Below, in pieces: positions 34,993-43,603 of a stretch of DNA of 64,000 nt. The stretch's first letter is position 1; each line of letters begins with the position of its first letter. The position numbers were made by a program, and so were the translations under genes. The notes beneath the pieces were generated by a model. The model saw only the letters and a list, made by a program, of their open reading frames with translations, was not told the DNA's origin and made no database searches. Origin of the DNA: Flavobacteriia bacterium (GTDB lineage: Bacteria; Bacteroidota; Bacteroidia; Flavobacteriales_D; Crocinitomicaceae); assembly GCA_947450325.1 (NCBI GenBank), contig CANFUT010000014.1:40539-104538 (forward strand), written 5' to 3'.

Positions 34993-35658
34993 ATGAAAAT
35001 ACACAGAGAAGGATATTTAATCATTGCGATTGGTCTTACAATTTTGGGATTGATCCAATTGGGAAACTACTTTTTATACACTTATTTAGATTGGTTGTGG
35101 TTATATTTATTACTGAGCGCAGGTGCGGTAGTGATGGCTTATTTAATCATTCAATTCTTCAGAGTCCCAAACATTCCTTGCAAATATGATATCAACGACG
35201 TTATGTGTCCTGCTGATGGAAAAATTGTTGTGATTGAAGAAGTGGAAGAAACAGAATACTTTCACGACAAGAGAATCCAAATTTCAATTTTCATGTCGCC
35301 GATGAATGTGCATGCGAATTTCAATCCAATTTCAGGGATTGTAAAGTATGTAAAATACCACAAAGGTCTTTTCTTAGTTGCGTGGCATCCAAAAAGTAGC
35401 ACTGATAACGAAAGAAGTACTTTTGTAATTGAGCATGAAAATGGACAAAGTGTATTGTTTCGCCAAATAGCTGGTGCTGTTGCACGTAGAATTTGTTATT
35501 ATGTTCAGCCAGAACAAGAAGTGAAAACTGGCGACGAATTTGGCTTTATTAAATTTGGTTCTCGAATTGACGTATTTCTACCAATTGGAAGTGAAATAAA
35601 TGTTAAAATTGAGGATGTTGTCAAAGGAAGAATCACTAAACTTGCAGAATTAAAATAA
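34993..35658 (+). CDS. psd: Phosphatidylserine decarboxylase family protein
   Basis: 221 residues from ATG 34993; an upstream TTG at 34975 would only overlap the cdsA stop. Two N-terminal membrane helices, then the catalytic part with CPADGKIV (near 72-79), FMSPMNVHANF (about 100-110) and the self-cleavage site FIKFGSRIDVFLP, where Gly189-Ser190 should yield the pyruvoyl group. It is the short, class-II type. It converts phosphatidylserine to phosphatidylethanolamine. It lies 14 bases after cdsA. Confidence 0.93.
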   Translation: MKIHREGYLIIAIGLTILGLIQLGNYFLYTYLDWLWLYLLLSAGAVVMAYLIIQFFRVPNIPCKYDINDVMCPADGKIVVIEEVEETEYFHDKRIQISIFMSPMNVHANFNPISGIVKYVKYHKGLFLVAWHPKSSTDNERSTFVIEHENGQSVLFRQIAGAVARRICYYVQPEQEVKTGDEFGFIKFGSRIDVFLPIGSEINVKIEDVVKGRITKLAELK

Positions 35659-35692
35659 ATATTTGTAAATTTATCCTATAAAATCGATTGTT

Positions 35693-35908
35693 ATGAAAAA
35701 AGTGTTTGTAGTATTATCATTGATGTTGTTTACAGGTTCATTAACTTCTACAGCAGTTGCTGCTGTTAGCGGTAACAAAATGGAGGTTAAAAAAATCGAC
35801 GATAAAAAGAAAAAGAAAAAATCTAAAAAAGGTAGCTGCTGTGCAGGAAAAACTTCTTGTGCTGCTGGTGAGAAAAAAGCTTGCGCTGCTGGTGCTGAGA
35901 AAAAATAA
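35693..35908 (+). CDS. Tiny exported Lys/Cys/Ala-rich protein
   Basis: 71 residues: a signal peptide (about 1-24, STAVAA), then a linker with a run of six Lys, and a tail with four Cys in C-C-A-G-K / S-C-A-A-G / A-C-A-A-G spacing, each followed by Lys. I recognise no family. The Cys/Lys pattern could bind metal or an anionic surface. It has its own strong terminator and follows psd by 34 bases. The composition is unusual, but the signal peptide, the ATG and the tight terminator support a real gene. Confidence 0.65.
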   Translation: MKKVFVVLSLMLFTGSLTSTAVAAVSGNKMEVKKIDDKKKKKKSKKGSCCAGKTSCAAGEKKACAAGAEKK

Positions 35909-35929
35909 GATTTTTTTCAAAGAAATAGT

Positions 35930-35963
35930 AAAGACTCTCTAGTAATAGATAGTCTTTTTTTTT
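35930..35963 (+). terminator. Terminator after the small Cys/Lys protein
   Basis: A 12-bp stem with one mismatch (35930-35941 with 35946-35957), GTAA loop and a nine-base T-run. Confidence 0.85.
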
Positions 35964-35973
35964 GCAAAATATT

Positions 35974-36564
35974 ATGAAAGCAGATATCAGAGTCACAGAA
36001 TATATTGAGAAATCAGCGCCATTTGCGCACGAGATTTTAGATTTTTTGAGAGAAACAGTACATACTTTTTGTCCTGAAATTGAAGAAACAATCAAATGGA
36101 ATTTCCCTGTTTTTATGTACAAAGGCAAAATTCTTTGCAACATGGCGGCATTTAAAAATCATTGTAGTTTTGGTTTTTGGTTGGGTGCCCACATGAAAAC
36201 GACTAGTTCAAAAGATGGGATGGGTGATCTAGGGAAAATATCCAAGTTGGACGAACTACCAACTGTCGCCTTTTTATCTGCGATGATCAAAGAAGCGATG
36301 CAATTGACGGATGCTGGAAAAACAATTGTCAAAAAAACGAAAGAAAGCGTGGAGATTGAAATTAGCGATGAATTTCAAGCGTTTTTAGCAACCGATTCGA
36401 TTGCCAAAGAGAATTTTAATAAACTTGCACCAAGCCACAGGAAAGAATATATTCGCTGGGTTTTAGAAGCAAAAACCGAGAGCACAAAATTGAAAAGAGT
36501 ACAAAAGATGATTGACAATTTGCAAGAAGGAAAATCACAGAATTGGAAGTATATGAGCATTTAA
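35974..36564 (+). CDS. YdeI/OmdA-like protein (DUF1801 plus OmdA region)
   Basis: 196 residues from ATG 35974. The N-terminal DUF1801 part reads IEETIKWNFPVFMYKGKILCNMAAFKNHCSFGF (in two blocks, about 39-71), and the C-terminal part has the OmdA-like FNKLAPSHRKEYIRWVLEAKT segment. Proteins of this build are cytoplasmic and often annotated as bacteriocin-protection or iron-related, without firm function. It is followed after 11 bases by a VOC gene. Confidence 0.85.
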   Translation: MKADIRVTEYIEKSAPFAHEILDFLRETVHTFCPEIEETIKWNFPVFMYKGKILCNMAAFKNHCSFGFWLGAHMKTTSSKDGMGDLGKISKLDELPTVAFLSAMIKEAMQLTDAGKTIVKKTKESVEIEISDEFQAFLATDSIAKENFNKLAPSHRKEYIRWVLEAKTESTKLKRVQKMIDNLQEGKSQNWKYMSI

Positions 36565-36575
36565 TATTCGTTCAG

Positions 36576-36938
36576 ATGAAAAAACAAATAAAATCCATTA
36601 GACCTTTTATTGGCGCTGAAAATTTTAAAATTTCAAGACAGTTTTATCTGGATTTGGGGTTTTTAGAATCGGTTATTTCAAGTAATCTGAGTTATTTTTC
36701 GATTTCTGAATTTGGATTTTACTTGCAAGATGCTTTTGTGAAAGATTGGATTGACAATACGATGATTTTCATGGAAGTAGAAAATGTGGAAAAACATTGG
36801 TTGGAAACGTTGAAATTAAATTTAACAGCAAAATATGAAACTGTCAGGTTGGTTCCAATTCGACATTTAGATTGGGGAAAAGAGTTCTTTTTACATGATC
36901 CTTCAGGGATATTATGGCATTTTGGTCAGTTTTATTAA
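36576..36938 (+). CDS. VOC family protein
   Basis: 120 residues from ATG 36576. KSIRPFIGAENFKISRQFYLDLGF is the first module start; DPSGILWHFGQF near the C-terminus is the last strand. The glyoxalase-like fold is clear but the usual metal-ligand positions are not all His/Glu. It lies between the YdeI-like and methyltransferase genes with 11-base gaps each side, so probably one operon. Confidence 0.8.
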   Translation: MKKQIKSIRPFIGAENFKISRQFYLDLGFLESVISSNLSYFSISEFGFYLQDAFVKDWIDNTMIFMEVENVEKHWLETLKLNLTAKYETVRLVPIRHLDWGKEFFLHDPSGILWHFGQFY

Positions 36939-36949
36939 AACTATCTATC

Positions 36950-37603
36950 ATGGACGGTAAAGAAGAAACCTTTCAAACTTGGAATAAAATTGCTGATTTG
37001 TATGAAAGTAAATTCATGGATTTGGATATTTACGACAAGACCTATGATTATTTCCTACATATTCTGAATAAAAAATCACCTAAACTTCTTGAAATTGGTT
37101 GCGGACCGGGTAATATTTCAAAATATTTGTTGACAAAGCGAGACGACATTCATTTATTGGGCGTTGACGTCGCTGAAAACATGATTGAATTGGCCCGCAA
37201 AAACACGTTGAAATTCAACGAAAAGCTACAAAGAGTCAACTTTAAAACATTGGATTGTCGTAATATTTCGGAAATTGAAACAACATTTGACGCAATAATT
37301 GCTGGTTTCTGTATTCCATATTTATCACCAAAAGAAGTCAATGAATTTATCTATGATTGCACCAAATTGATGAAAAATAGCGGATGCATGTATATAAGTT
37401 TTGTTGAAGGAACCCCAGAAAATTCAGGGTTTAAAACAGGGAGTAGTGGCGATAGAATGTACTTTTATTTTCATCAATTAATAGACATTCAAAATATATT
37501 GATTCAACATGAATTTAAAATTGTTGAAATTATCGAGGTGCAATATTCTAGATCGATCAATGAAACTGAAATTCACACCGTTGTGATTGCAACATTGAAA
37601 TAG
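36950..37603 (+). CDS. Class I SAM-dependent methyltransferase
   Basis: 217 residues from ATG 36950 (MDGKEETFQTWNKIADLYE). KLLEIGCGPGNISKYL (about 47-62) is motif I, LGVDVAENMIELARKN motif II region, FDAIIAGFCIPYL motif IV. Small-molecule methyltransferase of the Methyltransf_11/25 type; substrate not inferable. It is the last gene of the YdeI-VOC-methyltransferase group and ends 14 bases from the convergent signalling operon. Confidence 0.88.
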   Translation: MDGKEETFQTWNKIADLYESKFMDLDIYDKTYDYFLHILNKKSPKLLEIGCGPGNISKYLLTKRDDIHLLGVDVAENMIELARKNTLKFNEKLQRVNFKTLDCRNISEIETTFDAIIAGFCIPYLSPKEVNEFIYDCTKLMKNSGCMYISFVEGTPENSGFKTGSSGDRMYFYFHQLIDIQNILIQHEFKIVEIIEVQYSRSINETEIHTVVIATLK

Positions 37604-37617
37604 TAAATAGAATTACA

Positions 37618-39228
37618 TTAAAGCTGAATTCCAACAACACAAACATCGTCCACTTGTTCTAATTTTCCTTTCCATTGATTGAAATGTTCATTTAATTTTT
37701 CTTCTTGTTGATGAATATTTGTACTTGTCGAAATAATTAACCTTCTAAATGCTTCTTTATTTAATTTTTTCTGTCTTTCTCCTCCAAATTGAGAGTAATA
37801 ACCATCAGAAAATAAATAAAGTCGGTCGCCTTTTTTGTAGTTAATGATCAAATGATCAAAGTTTTGATTTGAATTTTGTAAATCCGTCAGTCCAATGGAC
37901 TTTTTGGTACCATTAAACTCAATGATTTCACCATCAGAAATGATCCAAGCTGGTCGATTCGCACCGGAAAAAGAAATTTGTTGTTTTGCTTCATCTATGA
38001 CACAGAAAGCCATGTCCATTCCATCATTAATATTGAATTCAGGGTTTGTAGAGCGAAATTTGTAATCTACTTTGAAATTGATATAGTTCAAAATTTGGTT
38101 CGATACAGTATACCTTTTTTCGAAAACCCCTTTTTTAATGATTTGATTCGCTACAATCGATAAGAGCGCTCCTGGTACACCATGTCCTGTACAATCAATA
38201 ACAGAAACATACTTAAAATTTTCATCTTGATGACACCAGAAAAAATCGCCACTTACAATGTCTTTGGGTTTTAAAAAGCAAAATGAATCTGGAAAAATTT
38301 CAAGTAAATCTGATTTTTTAGGAATAAGTGAATCTTGAATACGATGCGCATAGTTGATACTATCCAGAATTTGCTGGTTTTTGTAAGTTATTTCATTCAA
38401 GGATTCATTCAATTCGTTAGTTCTTGAAATGACCTTCTCTTCGAGTGTTTGATTTAATTTTAGGATTTCTTGTTCTTGTTCTTTGATGAACGAAATATCT
38501 TTTGCGATTATTGAAATTTCATTTGACAGTGCACCATATTTGTGAAAAACAAACGAACAAAGTACTGGAATTTCATCTCCATCCGCCGTAATTAAAACCA
38601 ATTCTCCATTCCATGATTCTTTTTCTTGTATTTTTTTTAGAATAGGTTGAAAAAATTGCTGATTAAATATCGGGCTCAAAAAGCTTCTAAAATTGATTGG
38701 TCCATTATTGAGGTTTAATTTCAATAATTGCTCTGCCTTTTTATTTAAATAATTAACAGTTAAATCTAAGTCCGATGTTAAAATTAAGTCGCCAGAGGAA
38801 GAAATGATTTCAGAAAGTTTGATTGATCTAGTTTCAAGAACTTTATTTTGAAGCCTCATTTTGTGCTCATCTAATTCTCGTTTAACAACTTGGGGTAATT
38901 TTATCAAATTGTCTTTCATTATATAATCACAAGCGCCTGCTTTCATGATTGAAACTGCAGCCACTTCACCAATTGTTCCAGATACGAGCAAAAATGGTAT
39001 GTCTTTTTTCTCTGATTTCAAAAGTTTAAGAACGTCTAAACCGTCAAATCCTAGTAAATTATAATCAGAAATCACCAAGTCATAGTGATTATATGTAAGG
39101 GCATTTACCAATTCAGAAAAAGTTTCGACTCGAGTGAAATCAAATGCTTTTTTTGTTTTATTAAGTTGACGCTGAAGTAATAATGCATCGTTGTCATCGT
39201 CTTCGATAAGTAAAATCTGAATATTCAT
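37618..39228 (-). CDS. Response regulator with PAS and SpoIIE/PP2C phosphatase domains
   Basis: 536 residues: receiver (1-120) with phospho-acceptor Asp55 in VISDYN, PAS (about 135-250), a coiled coil (about 250-305), then a SpoIIE-type PP2C phosphatase with VSGDFFW, VIDCTGHGVPGALLS, GMDMAFCVID and LYLFSDGYYSQFGG carrying the metal-binding Asp residues. Such proteins, when phosphorylated, dephosphorylate an anti-sigma-antagonist. No antagonist or anti-sigma gene is in the window. It is the last gene of a four-gene signalling operon. Confidence 0.93.
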   Translation of the reverse strand: MNIQILLIEDDDNDALLLQRQLNKTKKAFDFTRVETFSELVNALTYNHYDLVISDYNLLGFDGLDVLKLLKSEKKDIPFLLVSGTIGEVAAVSIMKAGACDYIMKDNLIKLPQVVKRELDEHKMRLQNKVLETRSIKLSEIISSSGDLILTSDLDLTVNYLNKKAEQLLKLNLNNGPINFRSFLSPIFNQQFFQPILKKIQEKESWNGELVLITADGDEIPVLCSFVFHKYGALSNEISIIAKDISFIKEQEQEILKLNQTLEEKVISRTNELNESLNEITYKNQQILDSINYAHRIQDSLIPKKSDLLEIFPDSFCFLKPKDIVSGDFFWCHQDENFKYVSVIDCTGHGVPGALLSIVANQIIKKGVFEKRYTVSNQILNYINFKVDYKFRSTNPEFNINDGMDMAFCVIDEAKQQISFSGANRPAWIISDGEIIEFNGTKKSIGLTDLQNSNQNFDHLIINYKKGDRLYLFSDGYYSQFGGERQKKLNKEAFRRLIISTSTNIHQQEEKLNEHFNQWKGKLEQVDDVCVVGIQL

Positions 39229-39231
39229 AAA

Positions 39232-39675
39232 TTAATTAATAGAGTTAGGCGATTCATTTAACAATATCCAATAAATACCAATTTGCTTGATTACATCCAC
39301 AAATTCAGTAAAATCTACTGGCTTTCTTATGTAACTATTTACGCCCAAATTATAGCTGGTAATTAAGTCTGACTCTTCTTTGGAGGAAGTTAATATGATT
39401 ACAATATAATGACGTGTTTTCTCGTTGTTTCTAATTTCTTTCAATACTTGGATTCCGTCGATTATGGGTAATTTCAAATCTAATAAAATCAGTTCTGGCT
39501 CTTCAATTGAATCATTATCCGCATATTTTTCTTGACAAAAAATATAATCTAGTGCATCTTTTCCATCTTCTAAAATGACTATAGGATTGTGAATATTGGC
39601 TTTTTTAAAGGCTCTTAAAGTTAAATCTATATCACTTTTGTTGTCTTCTATGAGAATAATTTTTTTTGCTAACAT
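39232..39675 (-). CDS. Single-domain response regulator (Rcp1-like)
   Basis: 147 residues, receiver only: acidic pair Glu10-Asp11, phospho-acceptor Asp66 in LLDLKLP, switch Thr/Ser in ILTSS, and Lys in YIRKP. The extra loop around YADNDSIEEP is typical of the Rcp1/phytochrome-partner type. It lies between the kinase (4-base gap) and the phosphatase-output gene (3-base gap), so it probably acts as an intermediate or a competing phosphate sink. Confidence 0.93.
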   Translation of the reverse strand: MLAKKIILIEDNKSDIDLTLRAFKKANIHNPIVILEDGKDALDYIFCQEKYADNDSIEEPELILLDLKLPIIDGIQVLKEIRNNEKTRHYIVIILTSSKEESDLITSYNLGVNSYIRKPVDFTEFVDVIKQIGIYWILLNESPNSIN

Positions 39676-39679
39676 TAGG

Positions 39680-41455
39680 TTAAATTTTAAATTTGAATAG
39701 CGCGCCTTCGTTTATTTGAGATTCAGCCCAAATCTGACCTGAATGTAATTCTACAATTCTTTTAACTGTTGCTAATCCTATTCCAGTACCAGGAAAATCA
39801 GATTGTTTGTGCATTCGTTGAAAAGCTCCAAAAAGTTTACTGGAAACATTACTATTGAAACCAGCACCATTGTCTTTTATGAAATATAAGTTAGTCTTGT
39901 CATCAGTTTTTATTTTTCCAATGGTGATTTTTGGGTTTTCAACTTTACCTGAAAATTTAATCGCATTAGTAATTAAATTGGTCATCATGATGTCCAATAA
40001 ATTTTCATCTGCATAGATTATAAGTCCTTTTTCAATATCTAAATGAAAATCTTTTCGATCTGAGGTTTCTAGTTCTCTTTGAAATATTTTTTGACAAAAG
40101 CTTGTAAAATCTATCTTTTTAATCTTTAATTGAACTTTTCCAATTTTTGATAAGTTTAACAAATCATCGATGAGTGTAGCCATTCTATGAGATTCGGTCC
40201 TTACTCTGTTGATATATTCAATAGCTTGCGGGTCGAGTGATTCACTGAAATCTTCTAGTAAAGCCAAACTCCATCCATCAACAGCTCTAAGCGGAGAGCG
40301 TAAATCGTGAGAAACTGAATATGAAAATGCATCCAATTCTTTGATTGCAAGTTCTAGTTGATTGGTTCTTTTCAAAACCATTTCTTCCAAATTCTGATTT
40401 AATTCCTCAACTTTTTGTTCAGCTAATCTGCGTCCGGTAATATCTATTCCAAGTCCAATCATATTTTCTAATTCATTGTTAGAATTAAAGATAGGAGTGA
40501 AGTGGCGAAGCATGTATTTCGGATTTCCTAATTTATCTTTTAATTTTTCTTCAAATGGAATCGTAGTTTTTTTCGAAATCGCTTCCAAAAACAGCTCGTG
40601 TCTCAATGTTGGCATTTCAAGAGAACCTCCTCTTTGAGCAACATATTCAAAATCAGTTTTTCCTATGATTATTGCTCTTAATTCTGGGTCATTAATAGCT
40701 TTATTATTTAAAAATACATACCGATGGTCAGTATCAAAAATGGCAATGTCGGCTGGAATATTTGCTAAGATGTTTTCGTAAAATTCCTTCTGACTTTTAA
40801 TTTCATTCTGAATTTTTCGCACTTCCGTGACATCACGAAGTGTAATTACAAATTCAACATTTGAACCATCATTATTGATTGTTACGTTTGCCTCAAATTT
40901 CGTTAATGTATTTTGTAAATTCGGAAATGAAAATTGAAAATAATTGTTCATTGCATTTTCATCATTCAGTGTTTTTTTTAATTCAAAAAGTTGATTTGGA
41001 CTAAAAAATGAATTAAGATTTGTTCCGACTAATGATTGATTTAAAGTTTTTAACTTTTCATAAAAATTTTCACTGATAAATTTTATATCTAAATTTTCAT
41101 CTACGATTAAGATGATTTCAGCTATATTTTCAATAATAGATCTAATTCTCTTTTCTTTTGCTGCTAATTCCTGAAAAGCTGATTGTAGGTTTTGAGTTTT
41201 TTTCGCTACACGATTTTCTAAATTTAAATTTAGTTCTTTTAATTCTTCATTTACTTTAAATAGTTCCTCTTGATTTTCTTTGACGATATTTTCTAATAAT
41301 TTTTTATCGTCATCGTATTCAAAGTATGCCTGATTAACAGAGTTCATAAATGATTCAAAATGAGGATTTTTCATAAGACTATTTAACAATTGCATGTCGT
41401 TACAATGAGTTTCAAATTGTCTTTTAAGTAGTCTATGAGTATCCTTTTTCAACAT
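39680..41455 (-). CDS. Cytoplasmic PAS-PAS sensor histidine kinase
   Basis: 591 residues: N-terminal helix and coiled coil (about 50-105), PAS 1 (105-215), PAS 2 with PAC (222-345, ending GLGIDITGRR), coiled coil, HisKA with phospho-acceptor His383 in SYSVSHDLRSPLRAV, and HATPase with NAIKFSG, IKDNGAGFN and PGTGIGLATVKRIVELH. No membrane helix, so the cue is cytoplasmic. Between the FIST gene and the single-domain receiver, both within 8 bases. Confidence 0.94.
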   Translation of the reverse strand: MLKKDTHRLLKRQFETHCNDMQLLNSLMKNPHFESFMNSVNQAYFEYDDDKKLLENIVKENQEELFKVNEELKELNLNLENRVAKKTQNLQSAFQELAAKEKRIRSIIENIAEIILIVDENLDIKFISENFYEKLKTLNQSLVGTNLNSFFSPNQLFELKKTLNDENAMNNYFQFSFPNLQNTLTKFEANVTINNDGSNVEFVITLRDVTEVRKIQNEIKSQKEFYENILANIPADIAIFDTDHRYVFLNNKAINDPELRAIIIGKTDFEYVAQRGGSLEMPTLRHELFLEAISKKTTIPFEEKLKDKLGNPKYMLRHFTPIFNSNNELENMIGLGIDITGRRLAEQKVEELNQNLEEMVLKRTNQLELAIKELDAFSYSVSHDLRSPLRAVDGWSLALLEDFSESLDPQAIEYINRVRTESHRMATLIDDLLNLSKIGKVQLKIKKIDFTSFCQKIFQRELETSDRKDFHLDIEKGLIIYADENLLDIMMTNLITNAIKFSGKVENPKITIGKIKTDDKTNLYFIKDNGAGFNSNVSSKLFGAFQRMHKQSDFPGTGIGLATVKRIVELHSGQIWAESQINEGALFKFKI

Positions 41456-41462
41456 AGATGAA

Positions 41463-42590
41463 CTAGTTTTCAGTGATTAGAGTAAGGGTCATTGTTTGAT
41501 TATGCAATGCACAATTATTTGATTTACTTGAACTTAGTTCTCCGTAAGAGTAAAAGCCAGTAAAACAATAGTCTTCATCGAAATATTTGGTTACAGACTC
41601 AACTTCTTCTTGAACAATTTGCTTTAAAACGAGTTTGCGGCCAATGCAACTTACTAGGATCATCAAACCATTCTTTTCTTTATTCTTTTTAGATAACTCT
41701 AAAGAAGCCAGCTCAGCTGCATTTAATATTGAATCAATATTTGTTTTCATTAATCTGACAGAAGAGTTCATTGGTATATTTCCTGCAAATCGGATACTGT
41801 TTTCTTCTTCGTTTACTCCTAAAATTGTTCGAACGACAGATCCTTCTTGGGTTTCTAATGATAGCGGAAAAAGCAGACCTGAACTAGGTAAATATTTGGC
41901 TTTATCACCTAAATAAGATTTATACAGTTCTAATGCTGGTTTATCGTCTATTTCGTATACTATATTTTGATTGCTTTTGGTAACGATTCGCTCTTTTCCG
42001 AAAATTTCCCAACCTCCTTCAGATGAACATTGAATTTTGATTCTCTCTCCATAAAATCCAACAGCAGAAATTGTATTTTCTTTGAATTCTCCAGTTTCGT
42101 CTGACACTAATGTTGAATTAAAATGAACGCTATCTCCAGCTAAGCCGCCTGAAACACTTATTTTTCCATTCGTGACAGAATTAATTCCATCAACTAAATT
42201 TGTTCCATTTACATTCAAGCCATCTGAAAGTACGAAAATATGTTTTAAATCATCTTGCATTAATGAGTTCACCAATTTTTGTCCAATATCGTATGAATCT
42301 TCAATTTGATCAATATTAAGACTTTCTAATCTAACTTGTGTATGTGCAAATGAAACTGAAGTCATAGCGAAATATCCATCATATACATTCGTTCCAGCGA
42401 TTTCTCCTGATGTAGAACAAGCAATTATAGGGATTGATTTAAATTTTTGATTTAAGGCAACGGAAATTTCAGAATTTAAAAATTGTTTATCTGAAAAAAT
42501 GAAAACAATGCTTTCATCAGTGAGATTAAATTGCTTTATATATTGAATAATCTCTGTGCGATTATTTGAGCTAAATTGTTTCGTTTTCAT
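41463..42590 (-). CDS. FIST-domain sensory protein
   Basis: 375 residues: FIST N domain (about 28-220; SIVFIFSDKQF, IIACSTSGEIAG, HIFVLSDGLNVNGTNLVDGI, VSGGLAGDSV) and FIST_C (about 220-360; ALELYKSYLG, ISFAGN-like RFAGNIPMNSSVRLM, DEDYCFTGFYSYGELSS). FIST domains sense small ligands and are often coupled to two-component or PP2C systems. It is the first gene of the operon kinase-receiver-phosphatase, so it probably supplies the signal. No -7 box is clear upstream. Confidence 0.92.
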   Translation of the reverse strand: MKTKQFSSNNRTEIIQYIKQFNLTDESIVFIFSDKQFLNSEISVALNQKFKSIPIIACSTSGEIAGTNVYDGYFAMTSVSFAHTQVRLESLNIDQIEDSYDIGQKLVNSLMQDDLKHIFVLSDGLNVNGTNLVDGINSVTNGKISVSGGLAGDSVHFNSTLVSDETGEFKENTISAVGFYGERIKIQCSSEGGWEIFGKERIVTKSNQNIVYEIDDKPALELYKSYLGDKAKYLPSSGLLFPLSLETQEGSVVRTILGVNEEENSIRFAGNIPMNSSVRLMKTNIDSILNAAELASLELSKKNKEKNGLMILVSCIGRKLVLKQIVQEEVESVTKYFDEDYCFTGFYSYGELSSSKSNNCALHNQTMTLTLITEN

Positions 42591-42848
42591 TTTAAAAATA
42601 TTTAAAATTGAATCTCCGTCATCAGCAAGCCAGTAAGAATTTAGACAATCAAAAATTTTATTTTACTTTTAATACAAAAAAAAGTAATACCCCCAGAAAC
42701 AAATATCTGATTGATAATTATTTCAATTGTCTCGAACGAATATAGTTAATGATTCTTAAAAAACCAACAATTTGTGCTTTTTTTTCGATGAAAAAAGGAA
42801 TAATAGCTACGAAACTATAATTTTAGGTGTATGAATTTAGAGGTATTC

Positions 42849-43592
42849 CTATTTTTTAACTAATTTACCAGTACTAATTTCTTTCACAGAAATTGAACTA
42901 GGAATTCCATAATACCATATATCGCCAAATGATTTGATTTCTCCTTTGAGCGGAATTCCGTTGGCGTTTAAAATGATTTTCCCAACAGTTTCACTTGAAA
43001 CAAAAACTGAATCTTTTATTTTTAAATTTTGCACGTCACAATAACCATTGCTTCTTGCTGAAATTCTTGCGTAATCTGTTGTTCCTGAAAGTGTATAGTC
43101 CCCCCACCCGTGAGAAATATCCGCATTGATAATCAAAGATTTTACAGTTAAGTTTACTGATCCTGCGCCGTCTCGAATCATCATCACAAAGTATGGAACA
43201 TTTAATGTATCAATATTTTTCATCGGTTCGGTACCTTCAAATTGGATATTCGAAAGACTCGTAAAATGAATCTCACACGTAATGATTTGATCTAACTTTC
43301 TTAAAAAATTACATTTGTTTTTGTTTTCAATGTATAGAACTCCATCGTCATCAATGCTCCAATTGATGAAGTTTACCAAATTTTCACCACCTCTAATGAC
43401 TAATTTATCAGTGCTATCTTGAATTAAAAGATATTCAATGTGTTCTTTTAAAAATAGTTTATCAAAACTCGGCACTTCAATTGTCTTTTCTGTGTTTTTC
43501 CCAATAGATTTGAAACAACTTCTATTTTCAGCTTTTTTACAGCTTCCGAAAATGAATGAAGTGAGAACGAAAAGGATTATTAATTTTTTCAT
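42849..43592 (-). CDS. DUF2807 lipoprotein (GIN-domain)
   Basis: 247 residues with a lipoprotein signal (IFGSCKK, Cys18). The DUF2807 'putative auto-transporter adhesin head GIN' beta-helix follows: VPSFDKLFLKEHIEYLLIQ, LYIENKNKC, LSNIQFEGTEPMKNI, DGAGSVNLTVKSLIINADISHGWGDYTLSGT. Surface or periplasmic; binding role unknown. It lies 11 bases after the PagL-like gene, so probably one operon. Confidence 0.85.
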   Translation of the reverse strand: MKKLIILFVLTSFIFGSCKKAENRSCFKSIGKNTEKTIEVPSFDKLFLKEHIEYLLIQDSTDKLVIRGGENLVNFINWSIDDDGVLYIENKNKCNFLRKLDQIITCEIHFTSLSNIQFEGTEPMKNIDTLNVPYFVMMIRDGAGSVNLTVKSLIINADISHGWGDYTLSGTTDYARISARSNGYCDVQNLKIKDSVFVSSETVGKIILNANGIPLKGEIKSFGDIWYYGIPSSISVKEISTGKLVKK

Positions 43593-43603
43593 TTTTCTAT
43601 TTC

